Origin: Xenophilus sp. E41 | GTDB taxonomy: Bacteria > Pseudomonadota > Gammaproteobacteria > Burkholderiales > Burkholderiaceae_C | Assembly (NCBI RefSeq): GCF_003671765.1 | Contig: NZ_QPIB01000008.1 | Location: 445,224 to 509,223 of the forward strand | Direction of reading: 5' to 3' | DNA length: 64,000 nucleotides | In this document: positions 25,860 to 35,224 of the stretch, piece after piece | How the letters are laid out: the number at the start of each line of letters is the position of its first letter | Numbering within the stretch: the first letter of the stretch is position 1 | Translations under genes and position numbers: made by a program | The notes under the pieces: generated by a model | Databases searched by the model: none | Seen by the model: only the letters and a program-made list of their open reading frames with translations | Told to the model about the DNA's origin: nothing

Positions 25860-25936
25860 TGGGGTGGCTGATGGGACTCGAACCCACGACAACCAGGATC
25901 ACAACCTGGGACTCTACCAACTGAGCTACAGCCACC
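25860..25936 (-). tRNA. tRNA-His (GTG anticodon)
   Basis: Read on the minus strand, GGTGGCTGTAGCTCAG opens a cloverleaf. The extra 5' G (G-1) pairs with C73, the hallmark of tRNA-His. Anticodon stem CCAGG/CCTGG holds loop TTGTGAT with GTG. The T-arm is GTGGGTTCGAACCCCAT, and CCA is encoded. The 77 bases include CCA. Confidence 0.97.
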
Positions 25937-25967
25937 GGAGAACTTCGAATTGTACTGTGAAAAATGC

Positions 25968-27884
25968 TCAGCTTCGCGCGCTGGCAGCCACACTTTCCGC
26001 CGGACGGGGCACCAGGATCTTGACCTTGAGCCGGTCCTTGAGCACCTCGTAGTAAGCCGCCGCCTCGGCCCCGCCCGTGGCCTGGGCAAGCTGCGAGCGC
26101 TCCTGCTGCTGGACACCTGCAGGCGACGCGGGGCGCGGCACATCCTTGTTCACGCGCATCACGGCATAGCCGTCGTTGCCCAGGTCGACACCCACCCATG
26201 CCGGCAGCTTGGCGCCATCCGCGCGCAGCGCCGCCTCGACCAGTGCGGGAGACTGCGATTGCGCCTGCGCACGCGAAAGCAGGATCGACGTACCCAGCGA
26301 GGCGCCGGCCACATTCGCCTGCCAGGCTGCGAGCTTGGCCTCGCCTTCGGCCTTGGCGAGTGCCGCGGCGCGTTGGGCCACGAGCAGCTCACGCACCTTC
26401 TCCTTGACCTCCGCGAAGGGCACGGCACGCGCCGGCGAGTACTGTGTCACGCGGCCAGAAGCGAGCTGGTTCGAGCCAATCTCGATCGCTTCGGTGTTGT
26501 GCTTGCGATCCAGCGACTCGGGCGCGAACAAGGCCGCCAGAAAGTTGCGGCTTGCCAATGCGCCCTTGGCGTCCGGCGCCGGCGTCCGCGTCACGCCCGA
26601 CGCCTTCTGGATCGTCAGCTTGAGCTTGTCGGCCGCCGGCTGCAGGCTGTCGCCCTGCTGGTAGACCAGATCGCTCATCGTCTCGGCCGCCTTGGCGAAC
26701 TCCTGCGTGGCCTGCTGGGTGCGCATGTCGTTCTCGATCTGGGCGCGCACCTGCTCGAAGGGCGGCACCACGGCCGGCTTGACGTCGTCCAGGCGGATGA
26801 TGTGGTAGCCGAATTCGGACTCGACCACATTGCTGATCTCGCCCTTCTTCATGCCGAACACGGCGTCCTCGAAAGGCTTCACCATCGCCCCGCGCGTCAC
26901 GAAGTCGAGTTCGCCACCTTTCTCGGCCGAGCCCGGGTCCTGCGAGTTCTTGCGCGCGAGGTCGCCGAAGCTTGCCGGCGACTTGCGCACCTCGGCCAGC
27001 AACTGCTCCGCCTTGGCCTTCGCCTTCTCGCGCTCGGCGGCCGGGGCGTCCTTGGCCGCCGTGATGAGGATGTGGCTCGCGCGACGCTCCTCCTTGGTGC
27101 CGAAGCGTTCCTTGTTCTGCTCGTAGTAGGCCTTCAGGTCGGCGTCGTTCACGGCGACACTCTTCTTGGCGGCGTCGAGGTCGAGCACGATGTATTCGAT
27201 GCTGGCCTGCTCCGGCGCCTGGAACTGCGCGGTGTGGGCCTTGTAGTAGGCCTCGAGGTCCGCGTCGCTCACGCTGACCTTGGCGGCGAAGTCCTTCGGC
27301 GAGAAGCGGGCCACCTGCACCTCGCGCTGGTCGTAGATGGCATTGAGCGCCACGTCCGCCTGCGCCTGGCTCGCCAGCGCGGTGACGGTCACACCGGCCA
27401 GCACCTGCTGGGTCGTGAGTTCGGCGCGCACGGCACGCGCGAACTGATCGGGCGTCATGCCCACGCCCAGACGGAACGCGCCTTCGTCGAGCTCGCCCTT
27501 GGCATTGCGGAAGTTCTTCACGCCGCGGTCCTCGGCCGCCAGACGCACCGCCATGTCCGAGACGGTCAGGTTGGCTTTCGATGCCGCAGCGACGAGCACG
27601 CGGTCGCGCACCATCCGCTCCAGCGTCGCGTAGCGCGCAGCCTCCGAATCGAGCATCGCGGGATCGACGCCAGGCATCTGCTGGCGCAGGCGGTCGGCCT
27701 CGTTGCGATGCTGCGCATCCCACTCCGGCCGCGTGATGGGCTGGCCGTCCACCGTGGCGACGCTGTCGCCACCGCGGTTGAGCTCGGTGTAGCGCTCGAC
27801 GCCGAACAGCACGAACGACGGGATGATCAGCAAGAACAAGAAGAACATCGCGAACTTGTTGTACTTGCGGAAGAAATCAAACAT
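25968..27884 (-). CDS. ppiD: SurA N-terminal/PPIase domain protein, PpiD-like
   Basis: A 638-residue periplasmic foldase anchored by one N-terminal helix (about 12-30, AMFFLFLLIIPSFVLFGV). A SurA-type chaperone region follows (DGQPITRPEWDAQHRNEADR). A parvulin-like PPIase domain lies at about 265-370 (RRASHILITAAKDAP, AEKGGELDFVTRGAMVKPFE, ESEFGYHIIRLDDV). A further chaperone segment ends the protein. PpiD works at the Sec translocon exit on newly secreted proteins. It lies between tRNA-Val and tRNA-His, downstream of hupB, as lon-hupB-ppiD in other proteobacteria. Confidence 0.92.
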   Translation of the reverse strand: MFDFFRKYNKFAMFFLFLLIIPSFVLFGVERYTELNRGGDSVATVDGQPITRPEWDAQHRNEADRLRQQMPGVDPAMLDSEAARYATLERMVRDRVLVAAASKANLTVSDMAVRLAAEDRGVKNFRNAKGELDEGAFRLGVGMTPDQFARAVRAELTTQQVLAGVTVTALASQAQADVALNAIYDQREVQVARFSPKDFAAKVSVSDADLEAYYKAHTAQFQAPEQASIEYIVLDLDAAKKSVAVNDADLKAYYEQNKERFGTKEERRASHILITAAKDAPAAEREKAKAKAEQLLAEVRKSPASFGDLARKNSQDPGSAEKGGELDFVTRGAMVKPFEDAVFGMKKGEISNVVESEFGYHIIRLDDVKPAVVPPFEQVRAQIENDMRTQQATQEFAKAAETMSDLVYQQGDSLQPAADKLKLTIQKASGVTRTPAPDAKGALASRNFLAALFAPESLDRKHNTEAIEIGSNQLASGRVTQYSPARAVPFAEVKEKVRELLVAQRAAALAKAEGEAKLAAWQANVAGASLGTSILLSRAQAQSQSPALVEAALRADGAKLPAWVGVDLGNDGYAVMRVNKDVPRPASPAGVQQQERSQLAQATGGAEAAAYYEVLKDRLKVKILVPRPAESVAASARS

Positions 27885-27934
27885 GCCTGGACACTTTCTC
27901 TGGCTGCGCGCCGGAACGCATTCGACGAGACCAA

Positions 27935-27962
27935 CAAAAAAGGCGAACCGATGTTCGCCTTT
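27935..27962 (-). terminator. terminator downstream of tRNA-Val
   Basis: GGCGAAC and GTTCGCC pair around CGAT; on the minus strand TTTTTT follows. It lies just past the tRNA-Val 3' end. Confidence 0.8.
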
Positions 27963-27970
27963 GCTTCGGG

Positions 27971-28046
27971 TGGTGGGTGCTGACGGGCTCGAACCGCCGA
28001 CCTACGCCTTGTAAGGGCGCCGCTCTACCAACTGAGCTAAGCACCC
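27971..28046 (-). tRNA. tRNA-Val (TAC anticodon)
   Basis: On the minus strand GGGTGCTTAGCTCAG begins the cloverleaf, and acceptor GGGTGCT pairs with AGCACCC. Anticodon stem GCGCC/GGCGT encloses CTTACAA with TAC. The T-arm is GGCGGTTCGAGCCCGTC. A73 and CCA are encoded. Confidence 0.97.
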
Positions 28047-28062
28047 CACCGTCAGTTCCCCA

Positions 28063-28335
28063 TCAGTTCAGCGCGTCCTTGAGCGCCTTGCCGGGGCGGA
28101 ACTTCGGGATCTTGGCAGCCTTGATTTTAATCGCGGCGCCCGTGCGGGGATTGCGGCCGGTGCGGGCGGCCCGCTTGCCCACGGCGAAGGTGCCGAAACC
28201 GACGAGCGACACGGAACCGCCTTTCTTCAACGTGGTGCGGATGGCACCGATGGTCGACTCGAGCGCGCGCGTGGCGGCTGCTTTGGAAATGTCGGCGTTC
28301 TTTGCGATGTGCTCAATCAGTTCGGTCTTGTTCAC
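28063..28335 (-). CDS. hupB: DNA-binding protein HU-beta
   Basis: A 90-residue HU protein of exact family length: [19 protein letters not shown], the core [20 protein letters not shown] with the DNA-intercalating Pro in RNPRTG, and the C-terminal [16 protein letters not shown]. It bends and compacts DNA. It is followed on the same strand by tRNA-Val after 16 bases, so a common transcript is likely. Confidence 0.97.
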   Translation of the reverse strand: MNKTELIEHIAKNADISKAAATRALESTIGAIRTTLKKGGSVSLVGFGTFAVGKRAARTGRNPRTGAAIKIKAAKIPKFRPGKALKDALN

Positions 28336-28558
28336 AAGGGCCCCTTGTTCGGAAGAGTTGATCGGGTGACGTCAAGTGCGCGACCGGCCCTGCGGCAAAT
28401 GCCGGGCATTTCGGGCGAGGGTGGGAGGGCAGTCCTGACGCTTCGGCAGCGCGCTGCCGAAGGCGATTAAAGCCACGCAGCCAGAGGGTGTCAATAAGAC
28501 GAAGGCCCTCCGCCGCAGTGGGCTGACCGATTTTAGGGGCCTTTTGTGAAGTCCTTTT

Positions 28559-29650
28559 TCAAAGCGCCTGCTCGATCGCCTTGCCCAGGTCGGCCGTGCC
28601 TGCAGTGCCGCCGATGTCGCGCGTACGCGGTGCGCCGCTGCCCGGCGCGAGCACCGCCTCGATGCTGCGCAGGATGGCGTCGTGCGCCTCCTTGTGGCCG
28701 AGGAACTCCAGCATCATTGCCCCACACCAGATCTGCCCGATCGGGTTCGCGATGCCCTGCCCCGCGATGTCCGGCGCCGAGCCGTGCACCGGCTCGAAGA
28801 GCGATGGTGTCGTGCGGTCGGGGTTGAGGTTCGCGCTCGGCGCGATGCCGATCGTGCCGGTGCACGCCGGGCCCAGGTCCGAGAGGATGTCGCCGAACAG
28901 GTTGCTTGCCACGACCACGTCGAAGAAGTCGGGACGCTGCACGAAATGCGCCGTGAGGATGTCGATGTGGAACTTGTCGAGCGTGACGCCTGGGTACTGC
29001 CTGGCAATCTCTGCCACACGCTCGTCCCAGTAGGGCATGGTGATCGAGATGCCATTGCTCTTGGTGGCGCTGGTCAGGTGCTTCTTGGGCCGCGACTGCG
29101 CGAGCTCGAACGCGAACTTGAGCACCCGGTCGACGCCATGGCGGGACATCACCGTCTCCTGCACCACGATCTCGCGCGGCGTGCCGGCATACATGCGGCC
29201 ACCGATGCTGGAGTACTCGCCTTCGGTGTTCTCGCGCACGATGTACATGTCGATCTCGCCAGGCTCGCGCGGGCTGCCGTCACGTCGCACGACCGGCGCG
29301 GTGATGCCGGGCATCAGGCGCGCGGGGCGCAGGTTGATATACTGGTCGAACTCGCGGCGAAACAGCAGCAGCGAGCCCCACAGCGACACATGGTCGGCGA
29401 TCTTCTCGGGCCAGCCGACCGCGCCGAAGAAGATCGCGTCGTGCCCGCCGATCTGGTCCTTCCAGTCGTCGGGCAGCATCTTCCCGTGCTTCTCGAAATA
29501 GTCCCAGCTGGAGAAGTCGAAGTGGTCGAAGGCGAGGTCGATGCCGAACTTGCGTGCCGCCGCATCGACGACCCGCAGGCCTTCGGGCATGGTCTCCTTG
29601 CCGATGCCGTCGCCGGCGATGACGGCGATGCGCTTCTTGCTGCTGCTCAT
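28559..29650 (-). CDS. tartrate dehydrogenase / D-malate decarboxylase-type enzyme
   Basis: A 363-residue NAD-dependent beta-hydroxyacid oxidative decarboxylase of the TtuC/DmlA group. Seen are IAVIAGDGIGKETMPEGL, INLRPARLMPGI, YIVRENTEGEYSSIGGRMY, the catalytic Lys region HLTSATKSNGI and metal-binding Asp residues in FGDILSDLGP, then EPVHGSAPDIAGQGIANP. The group acts on tartrate, D-malate or 3-isopropylmalate analogues, and the RENTEGEYS loop favours tartrate/D-malate. Its start overlaps the stop of the upstream hydrolase gene as ATGA, so the two are translationally coupled. Confidence 0.9.
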   Translation of the reverse strand: MSSSKKRIAVIAGDGIGKETMPEGLRVVDAAARKFGIDLAFDHFDFSSWDYFEKHGKMLPDDWKDQIGGHDAIFFGAVGWPEKIADHVSLWGSLLLFRREFDQYINLRPARLMPGITAPVVRRDGSPREPGEIDMYIVRENTEGEYSSIGGRMYAGTPREIVVQETVMSRHGVDRVLKFAFELAQSRPKKHLTSATKSNGISITMPYWDERVAEIARQYPGVTLDKFHIDILTAHFVQRPDFFDVVVASNLFGDILSDLGPACTGTIGIAPSANLNPDRTTPSLFEPVHGSAPDIAGQGIANPIGQIWCGAMMLEFLGHKEAHDAILRSIEAVLAPGSGAPRTRDIGGTAGTADLGKAIEQAL

Positions 29651-30543
29651 GGTGTGTCTTCCTTGGACTCGGTGAAAAACCGGAGGGCTTCGGCCGCCAG
29701 GGCCTCGGGCGCCTCCTCGGGGATGTAGTGGCCGCAGGGCAGCGGCGCGCCGCTCACCTGCATGGCCCGCTCGCGCCACAGCGCGAGCACGTCGAAGCAT
29801 CGGCCCACGACGCCGTGGGCACCCCACAGCACACGCAGCGGCTGTTCGAGCCGTCGGCCCGCGCCGATGTCCTCGCGGTCGTGCGCCAGGTCGATGCCCG
29901 CCGAGGCGCGGTAGTCCTCGCAGATGCCGCGTGCGCTGCCGGGCAGCGCGATGCAGCGCTCGTACTCGGCCATCGCCTCCGGCGCGAAGGGTCCCAGGCC
30001 GGCGTAGCGACCACCCATGGTGCTGCGCACGTAGCGCACCGGGTCGGACTCGATCAACGCTTCGGGCAGGGGCGAGGGCTGGATCAGGAAGAACCAGTGC
30101 CAGTAGGCGCGTGCGAAGGCCAGGTCGGTGCGCTCGTACATGGCCAGCGTGGGCGCGATGTCGAGCAGCATCATCCGGTCGACCGCCGCCGGATGGTCCG
30201 CCGCGAGCCGATGCGCGACGCGCGCGCCGCGATCGTGCGCCAGCACGCCGAAACGCTCGAACCCGTGGTGCCGCATGGCGGCCAGCACGTCCTGCGCCAT
30301 CTCGCGCTTGCTGTAGGGCCGATGTTCGGCGTCGCTTTGCGGCCGGCCCGAATCGCCGTAGCCGCGCAGGTCGACCATCACGAGCGTGAGCTGCCGCGCC
30401 AGCGCCGGCGCCACGCGATGCCAGATCGCATGCGTCTGGGGATGGCCGTGCAGCAGCAGCAGGGGCGCGCCCTGCCCGCCGACGCGGCCATGGATGCGCA
30501 CGCCGTCGCGTTCGATGTCGAAGGGGGTGAAGTCGTCCAGCAC
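29647..30543 (-). CDS. fluoroacetate-dehalogenase-like alpha/beta hydrolase
   Basis: A 298-residue hydrolase starting at GTG. The layout of fluoroacetate dehalogenases is visible: nucleophile Asp104 with Arg105 and Arg108 (LAHDRGARV), acid Asp128 (LLDIAPT), the halide pocket His149/Trp150 (YWHWFFL) and Tyr211 (CEDYRA), and catalytic His272 (LPCGHYIPEE). These correspond to Asp110, Arg111, Arg114, Asp134, His155, Trp156, Tyr219 and His280 of the characterised enzymes. It is coupled to the tartrate-type dehydrogenase gene and divergent from a LysR regulator. The real substrate may be another small halogenated or ester acid. Confidence 0.83.
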   Translation of the reverse strand: MLDDFTPFDIERDGVRIHGRVGGQGAPLLLLHGHPQTHAIWHRVAPALARQLTLVMVDLRGYGDSGRPQSDAEHRPYSKREMAQDVLAAMRHHGFERFGVLAHDRGARVAHRLAADHPAAVDRMMLLDIAPTLAMYERTDLAFARAYWHWFFLIQPSPLPEALIESDPVRYVRSTMGGRYAGLGPFAPEAMAEYERCIALPGSARGICEDYRASAGIDLAHDREDIGAGRRLEQPLRVLWGAHGVVGRCFDVLALWRERAMQVSGAPLPCGHYIPEEAPEALAAEALRFFTESKEDTP

Positions 30544-30618
30544 GCGGCGATTGTGCGTTGCGCCGCACCTGCGGATCAAGCAACAATCTGCCAATCGACT
30601 CTTTCCGATTTCGAACGA

Positions 30619-31575
30619 ATGGAACGCGCGGACCTCGAGCTGGTGTTGAACGTGCGCGACCGCGGCAGCCTGGCAGGTGCCGCGGCAGCGCTGGGCGTGG
30701 TGCCCTCGGTCGTCACCAAGCGCCTGGCCGCGCTCGAGGCGCGGTTGGGCCAGCGCCTGTTCGAACGCACCACGCGCCGGCTGGTACTCACGCGCGAAGG
30801 CGAGGCGGTGTGCGGCCATGCGCAGAAGCTACTCGAAGGCTTCGCGGCACTCGAATCGGACCTGCGCGAACGGCAGCAGGCCCTCAGCGGCACCATCCGA
30901 TTGGCCGCCACGCTGGGCTTCGGCCGTCGCTGGGTCGGCCCGGCCCTCGCCACATTCCAGCAGAAGAACCCGGGGGTGCGGATCGACCTGCGCTTGAGCG
31001 AGCAGTTGCCCGAGCTCGGGGCCGAGGGTTATGACGGTGCCGTCTGGCTCTGGTCCGTGCAGGCGCGGCACGCCGCCGACTGGACCACACGGCGCCTGGC
31101 CCGAAACCAACGCGTCGTGGTGGCGGCGCCCGGGTATCTCGATGCGCACGGCGCGCCCGTATCGCCCGACGACCTGGCCCACCACGCCTGCCTGTCGGTG
31201 CAGGAGAACGAGGACAGCGGCCGCACGGCGAATGTCCGGTCGATATGGACGCTGCGCCACGAGCGCGACGGCACGGTGCACCGTGTGCGCGTGGACGGCC
31301 CGCTGTCGAGCAACTCGGGGGAGCTGGTGCGCGACTGGTGCCTCGCCGGCCATGGCCTCATGCTGCGCAGCCTGTGGGACGTCGCACCGCACCTCGCCGC
31401 CGGCCGGCTGGTGCGGGTGCTGCCGCAGTACGCGATGACCGACGCCGACGTCCACTGGATCGCACCCTGGCAGCCGAAGACGCCGCGCCGCGTGCGCCTG
31501 CTGGTCGACGCGCTGGCGGAGCATTTCCGCGGCGAGCCGTGGAAGCCGTCCACGACCGCCCGCCGGAAGGCGTGA
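30619..31575 (+). CDS. LysR-family transcriptional regulator
   Basis: A 318-residue activator-type regulator. The N-terminal winged helix has LVLNVRDRGSLAGAAAALGV, PSVVTKRLAALEARLGQRLF and RTTRRLVLTREGE. The rest is a periplasmic-binding-like effector domain (GTIRLAATLGFGRRWVGPAL). The ATG at 30619 fits family length. It is divergent from the hydrolase-dehydrogenase pair across 75 bases, the classic arrangement for a LysR protein and its target operon. The effector is unknown. Confidence 0.92.
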   Translation: MERADLELVLNVRDRGSLAGAAAALGVVPSVVTKRLAALEARLGQRLFERTTRRLVLTREGEAVCGHAQKLLEGFAALESDLRERQQALSGTIRLAATLGFGRRWVGPALATFQQKNPGVRIDLRLSEQLPELGAEGYDGAVWLWSVQARHAADWTTRRLARNQRVVVAAPGYLDAHGAPVSPDDLAHHACLSVQENEDSGRTANVRSIWTLRHERDGTVHRVRVDGPLSSNSGELVRDWCLAGHGLMLRSLWDVAPHLAAGRLVRVLPQYAMTDADVHWIAPWQPKTPRRVRLLVDALAEHFRGEPWKPSTTARRKA

Positions 31576-31577
31576 CG

Positions 31578-32468
31578 CTAGGCCACGCGCGGCTCGCGCA
31601 CCACTAGGCTCACGCCGATGGCGGTGAGCGCGATGCCGGCCACCGTGAGCACGGTGATCGGCTCGGCGAACAGCAGCCACGCCATCACGGCCGTGCAGGG
31701 CGGCACGAGGTAGAGCAGGCTGGTCACTGCCGTAGCCGTGCCGCGCTGGATGAGCATGTACAGCAGCGAGCTGCCGCCCAAGGTCAACGCCACCACCGAC
31801 CAGGCCATGGCGCCGATCGACCCCAGGGTCCATTCGATGGACGAATGCTCCAGCAGCAGCGCGAGCGGCAGCGTGACCGCCAGCGCGGCCAGCTGCTGCA
31901 CCGCGCTGGCCGAACGCACGTCGCAGGGCGCCACGAAGCGCTTCTGATACAGCGTGCCGGCCGTGATGGACAGCAGTGCCAGCAGAGCCAGCGAAAGAGT
32001 GAGCGCACTGACCTCGCCGCCATGCCCCAGCTTGCGGGCCACCACCAGCGCCAGACCGGCGAAACCCAGCACCAGGCCGAGCCACTGCCGCGGCGCGATG
32101 CGCCCGCCATGGAAGGACATCCATACCGCCGTGAGCACCGGCTGGATGCCCACCAACAAGGCCACCAGCCCCGAGCCCATGCCGGCCTTCACGGCCGCCC
32201 ACACGCCGCCCAGGTAGGCCGCCTGCATCAGCACGCCGGTCACCGCAAGGTGCAGCACCTGCGCGCGAGAACGCGGCCAGGCCACGCGCGCCGCCATCAC
32301 CCAGACCAGGAAGCAGGCGGACGACAGCGCGTAGCGCACGGCCAGGAACTTCAGTGGCGGCGCGTGCGGCATCGCATAGCGCGCCACGATGAAGCCGGTG
32401 CTCCAGATCAGCACGAAGACCGCGGGCATGGCGCGCAGCCAGCCGTCGCTGCGCGCCGTGGCGCTCAT
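31578..32468 (-). CDS. EamA-family (DMT) transporter
   Basis: A 296-residue protein with about ten membrane helices in two EamA repeats (first repeat about 10-140, starting AVFVLIWSTGFIVARYAMPH; second about 150-290, with GGSSLLYMLIQRGTATAVTS and VPPCTAVMAWLLFAEPIT). Such proteins export metabolites or amino acids; the substrate cannot be read here. Its start overlaps the pgsA stop by four bases (ATGA), which couples it to pgsA. Confidence 0.88.
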   Translation of the reverse strand: MSATARSDGWLRAMPAVFVLIWSTGFIVARYAMPHAPPLKFLAVRYALSSACFLVWVMAARVAWPRSRAQVLHLAVTGVLMQAAYLGGVWAAVKAGMGSGLVALLVGIQPVLTAVWMSFHGGRIAPRQWLGLVLGFAGLALVVARKLGHGGEVSALTLSLALLALLSITAGTLYQKRFVAPCDVRSASAVQQLAALAVTLPLALLLEHSSIEWTLGSIGAMAWSVVALTLGGSSLLYMLIQRGTATAVTSLLYLVPPCTAVMAWLLFAEPITVLTVAGIALTAIGVSLVVREPRVA

Positions 32469-33031
32469 CGGGCCCGCGCCCGGATCTCGGGGATCGCCTT
32501 CTGCAGGTAGTACACCATCGACCAGATGGTGAGCACGGCCGAGATCCAGATCAGCCACTGGCCCCAGGTGCCCGTGTCGATGAAGCCGAACAGGCGCCCG
32601 TCGTACAGCAGGAAGGGAATGGCCACCATCTGCACGGTGGTCTTGACCTTGCCGATCATGTGCACGGCCACGCTCTTGCTGGCGCCGATCTGCGCCATCC
32701 ATTCGCGCAGCGCCGAGATGGCGATCTCGCGGCCGATGATGATCAGCGCGACGAAGACGTCGCAGCGGTTCAGGTGCACCAGCACCAGCAGCGACGCGCA
32801 GACCAGGAACTTGTCGGCCACCGGGTCGAGAAAGGCGCCGAAGGCCGAGGTCTGGTTCAGCTTGCGGGCCAGGTAGCCGTCGAGCCAGTCGGTGGCGGCG
32901 AAGACGATGAACATCACCGTCGCGATGAGGTTGCGCATCGGCTCGGCGATGGGCAGGTAGAACACCCCCACGATGAGCGGGATCGCGACGATGCGCGTCC
33001 AGGTCATGATGGTGGGGAGCGTCCAGAACAT
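32465..33031 (-). CDS. pgsA: CDP-diacylglycerol-glycerol-3-phosphate 3-phosphatidyltransferase
   Basis: A 188-residue membrane enzyme making phosphatidylglycerophosphate. The CDP-alcohol phosphotransferase signature D-G-x2-A-R-x8-G-x3-D-x3-D is complete (DGYLARKL ... FGAFLDPVADK). About four to five membrane segments are visible. The conserved start is MFWTLPTIMTWTRIVAIPLI. It lies 62 bases downstream of uvrC on the same strand. Confidence 0.95.
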   Translation of the reverse strand: MFWTLPTIMTWTRIVAIPLIVGVFYLPIAEPMRNLIATVMFIVFAATDWLDGYLARKLNQTSAFGAFLDPVADKFLVCASLLVLVHLNRCDVFVALIIIGREIAISALREWMAQIGASKSVAVHMIGKVKTTVQMVAIPFLLYDGRLFGFIDTGTWGQWLIWISAVLTIWSMVYYLQKAIPEIRARAR

Positions 33032-33093
33032 GCGGGTGATTGTGTCATGCGCCCGTGAAGCCCCGGCCGGTGCGGGCCATGACTTGCGGCGCA

Positions 33094-35088
33094 TCAGTGC
33101 AGGGCGCGGTAGATCTCCTCGGCCAGGTCGAAGGCGATGCCGTCGACCGAGGCGATGTCCTCCACGCTGGCCGCTGCCACGCCGCGGATGCCGCCGAAGC
33201 GCTGGAGCAGGCGGGCGCGCCGCTTGGGGCCGATGCCGGGAATCTCCTCCAGCTGGCTGCCCCCCACGCGCACCTTGGCCCGCTTGGCCCGCATGCCGGT
33301 GATGGCGAAGCGATGCGCCTCGTCGCGGATCTGGGCCACCAGCATCAGTGCCGCGGAATCGCGGCCGAGGTACACCTTCTCGCGCCCGTCGGCGAAGACC
33401 AGCTCTTCCAGGCCCACCTTGCGGCCCTCGCCCTTCTCCACGCCGACGATCAGCGACAGCGGCAGCCCCAGTTCGCTGAAGACCTCGCGCGCCATCGAGA
33501 CCTGCCCCTTGCCCCCGTCGACCAGCACCAGGTCGGGCATGCGTGCACCGACGGTCCCGGGCGGCGCGTCGGCCCCGGCCGCATCGCCCGGCGGCGGGGC
33601 ATCGGCCTCGGCGGCGATGGCCTCGGCGATCTTGCCGTAGCGCCGTTGCAGCACCTGGCGCATCGCGGCGTAGTCGTCGCCGGGTGTGATGCCCTCGATG
33701 TTGTAGCGGCGGTACTCCCGGTTCTGCATCGCATGGTGCTCGAACACCACGCAGGAGGCCTGCGTCGCTTCGCCCGCCGTGTGCGAGATGTCGAAGCACT
33801 CGATGCGGAAGCTGTCCAGGTCGTCCGGCGCCAGTTCGAGCGCGTCGACCAGCGCGCGCGTGCGCGCCTGCTGCGAGCCCTCCTCGGCCAGCAGGCGCGC
33901 AAGCTGGATGTCGGCGTTCTTCTGGGCCATCTCCAGCCACAGGCGCCGCTGGGCGCGCGGCTGGAAGACGGCGGTGGTGCGCTGTCCCGCCTGCTGCGCG
34001 ATGGCCTCGATCAGCTCGCGCCCGACCGCCTCGCCCAGCACCAGGGTCGGTGGCGCGGGCGAATCGATGTAGTGCTGGGCGATGAAGGCCTCGAGCACCT
34101 GCTGCTCGACGGTCTCGAGCTCCGTCGCGGCGTCCGTGCCGCCGTCTTCCTGTGCCTCGGCCTGCGCCACCAGCGCGGCGTCCTCGACATGCGCGGGAAA
34201 GTAGGCACGGTCGCCCAGGTGCCGCCCGCCGCGCACCATGGCCAGGTTGACGCAGGCCTTGCCGCCCTGCACCTTCACCGCCAGGATGTCGACGTCCTTG
34301 TCCGACGCGATCTCCACCGACTGCTGGTGCAGCACCTTCGACAGCGCCGACATGCGGTTGCGCAGCTCGGCCGCCTGCTCGAACTCCAGCTTCTCGGCGT
34401 GCTGCATCATCCGGCCCTCGAGCTCGGCCAGCACCTGCTGCGTGTCGCCGCGCAGGAAGGCCTCGGCGTCGGCCACGTCGTCGGCGTAGGCTTGCGGCTC
34501 GATGTGGCCGACACAGGGCCCGGTGCAGCGCTTGATCTGGTAGAGCAGGCAGGGCCGGGTGCGGTTGGCGTACACCGTGTCCTCGCAGGTGCGCAGGCGG
34601 AACACCTTCTGCAGCTGCTGGATGGTCTCCTTCACGGCCCACGCGCTCGGATAAGGCCCGAAGTAGCGGTGCCGCCGGTCGGTTGCGCCGCGGTAGTAGG
34701 CCAGGCGCGGCACGCTGCCGGCGGCCAGCCCGTCGGCGCCGTCGCGTTCGCGGGTGCCGGTGATCTTCAGGTAGGGGTAGCTCTTGTCGTCGCGAAACAG
34801 GATGTTGTAGCGCGGCTTGAGTGTCTTGATGAGGTTGTTCTCGAGCAGCAGCGCCTCGGCCTCGGAGCGCACGACCGTGGTCTCCATGCGCGCGATCTTG
34901 CCGATCATGTGGCCGATGCGCGTGCCGCCGTGGTTCTTCTGGAAGTAACTCGACACCCGCTTCTTGAGGTTGCGCGCCTTGCCCACGTAGAGCACGCCGC
35001 CCGCCGCATCGAAGTAGCGGTAGACGCCGGGCATCGAGGGCAGCGCCGCCACCTCGGCCAGCAGTTGTTCGGAATGCACGTCTGACAT
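33094..35088 (-). CDS. uvrC: excinuclease ABC subunit C
   Basis: A 664-residue nuclease making both incisions in nucleotide-excision repair. An N-terminal GIY-YIG domain ([32 protein letters not shown]) gives the 3' cut. A UVR domain that binds UvrB, a Cys-rich segment ([20 protein letters not shown]) and an RNase-H-like domain for the 5' cut ([15 protein letters not shown]) follow. Tandem helix-hairpin-helix motifs end it ([20 protein letters not shown]). A 40-residue Ala/Asp/Pro-rich insert lies within the 5'-nuclease domain. The start 35088 is chosen for its family-like N-terminus. Confidence 0.96.
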   Translation of the reverse strand: MSDVHSEQLLAEVAALPSMPGVYRYFDAAGGVLYVGKARNLKKRVSSYFQKNHGGTRIGHMIGKIARMETTVVRSEAEALLLENNLIKTLKPRYNILFRDDKSYPYLKITGTRERDGADGLAAGSVPRLAYYRGATDRRHRYFGPYPSAWAVKETIQQLQKVFRLRTCEDTVYANRTRPCLLYQIKRCTGPCVGHIEPQAYADDVADAEAFLRGDTQQVLAELEGRMMQHAEKLEFEQAAELRNRMSALSKVLHQQSVEIASDKDVDILAVKVQGGKACVNLAMVRGGRHLGDRAYFPAHVEDAALVAQAEAQEDGGTDAATELETVEQQVLEAFIAQHYIDSPAPPTLVLGEAVGRELIEAIAQQAGQRTTAVFQPRAQRRLWLEMAQKNADIQLARLLAEEGSQQARTRALVDALELAPDDLDSFRIECFDISHTAGEATQASCVVFEHHAMQNREYRRYNIEGITPGDDYAAMRQVLQRRYGKIAEAIAAEADAPPPGDAAGADAPPGTVGARMPDLVLVDGGKGQVSMAREVFSELGLPLSLIVGVEKGEGRKVGLEELVFADGREKVYLGRDSAALMLVAQIRDEAHRFAITGMRAKRAKVRVGGSQLEEIPGIGPKRRARLLQRFGGIRGVAAASVEDIASVDGIAFDLAEEIYRALH

Positions 35089-35121
35089 GGCGGCTATTGT
35101 GGCTTGGCCCTGCGGGCCGGC

Positions 35122-35186
35122 GATTTCGAGCCGCGAGTGCCCGCAGCGCCCGCGGGGTGGGCGCGGGCAGCTATCAATTCCGTAGC
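35122..35186 (+). repeat. dispersed palindromic repeat, copy 5
   Basis: GATTTCGAGCC, hairpin GCGCCCGC/GGGCGCGGG, then CAGCTATCAATTCCGTAGC. It lies between the divergent uvrC and earP genes and so may carry their promoters. Confidence 0.75.
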
Positions 35187-35224
35187 GACGCCAATGCGCC
35201 GACATGCCGCGGACAATCGCCGCC

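Noticed and set aside
25860..28046. Genomic-island attachment sites at the two tRNA genes
   Set aside because: No integrase and no duplicated tRNA 3' end were seen, and the flanking genes are core genes.
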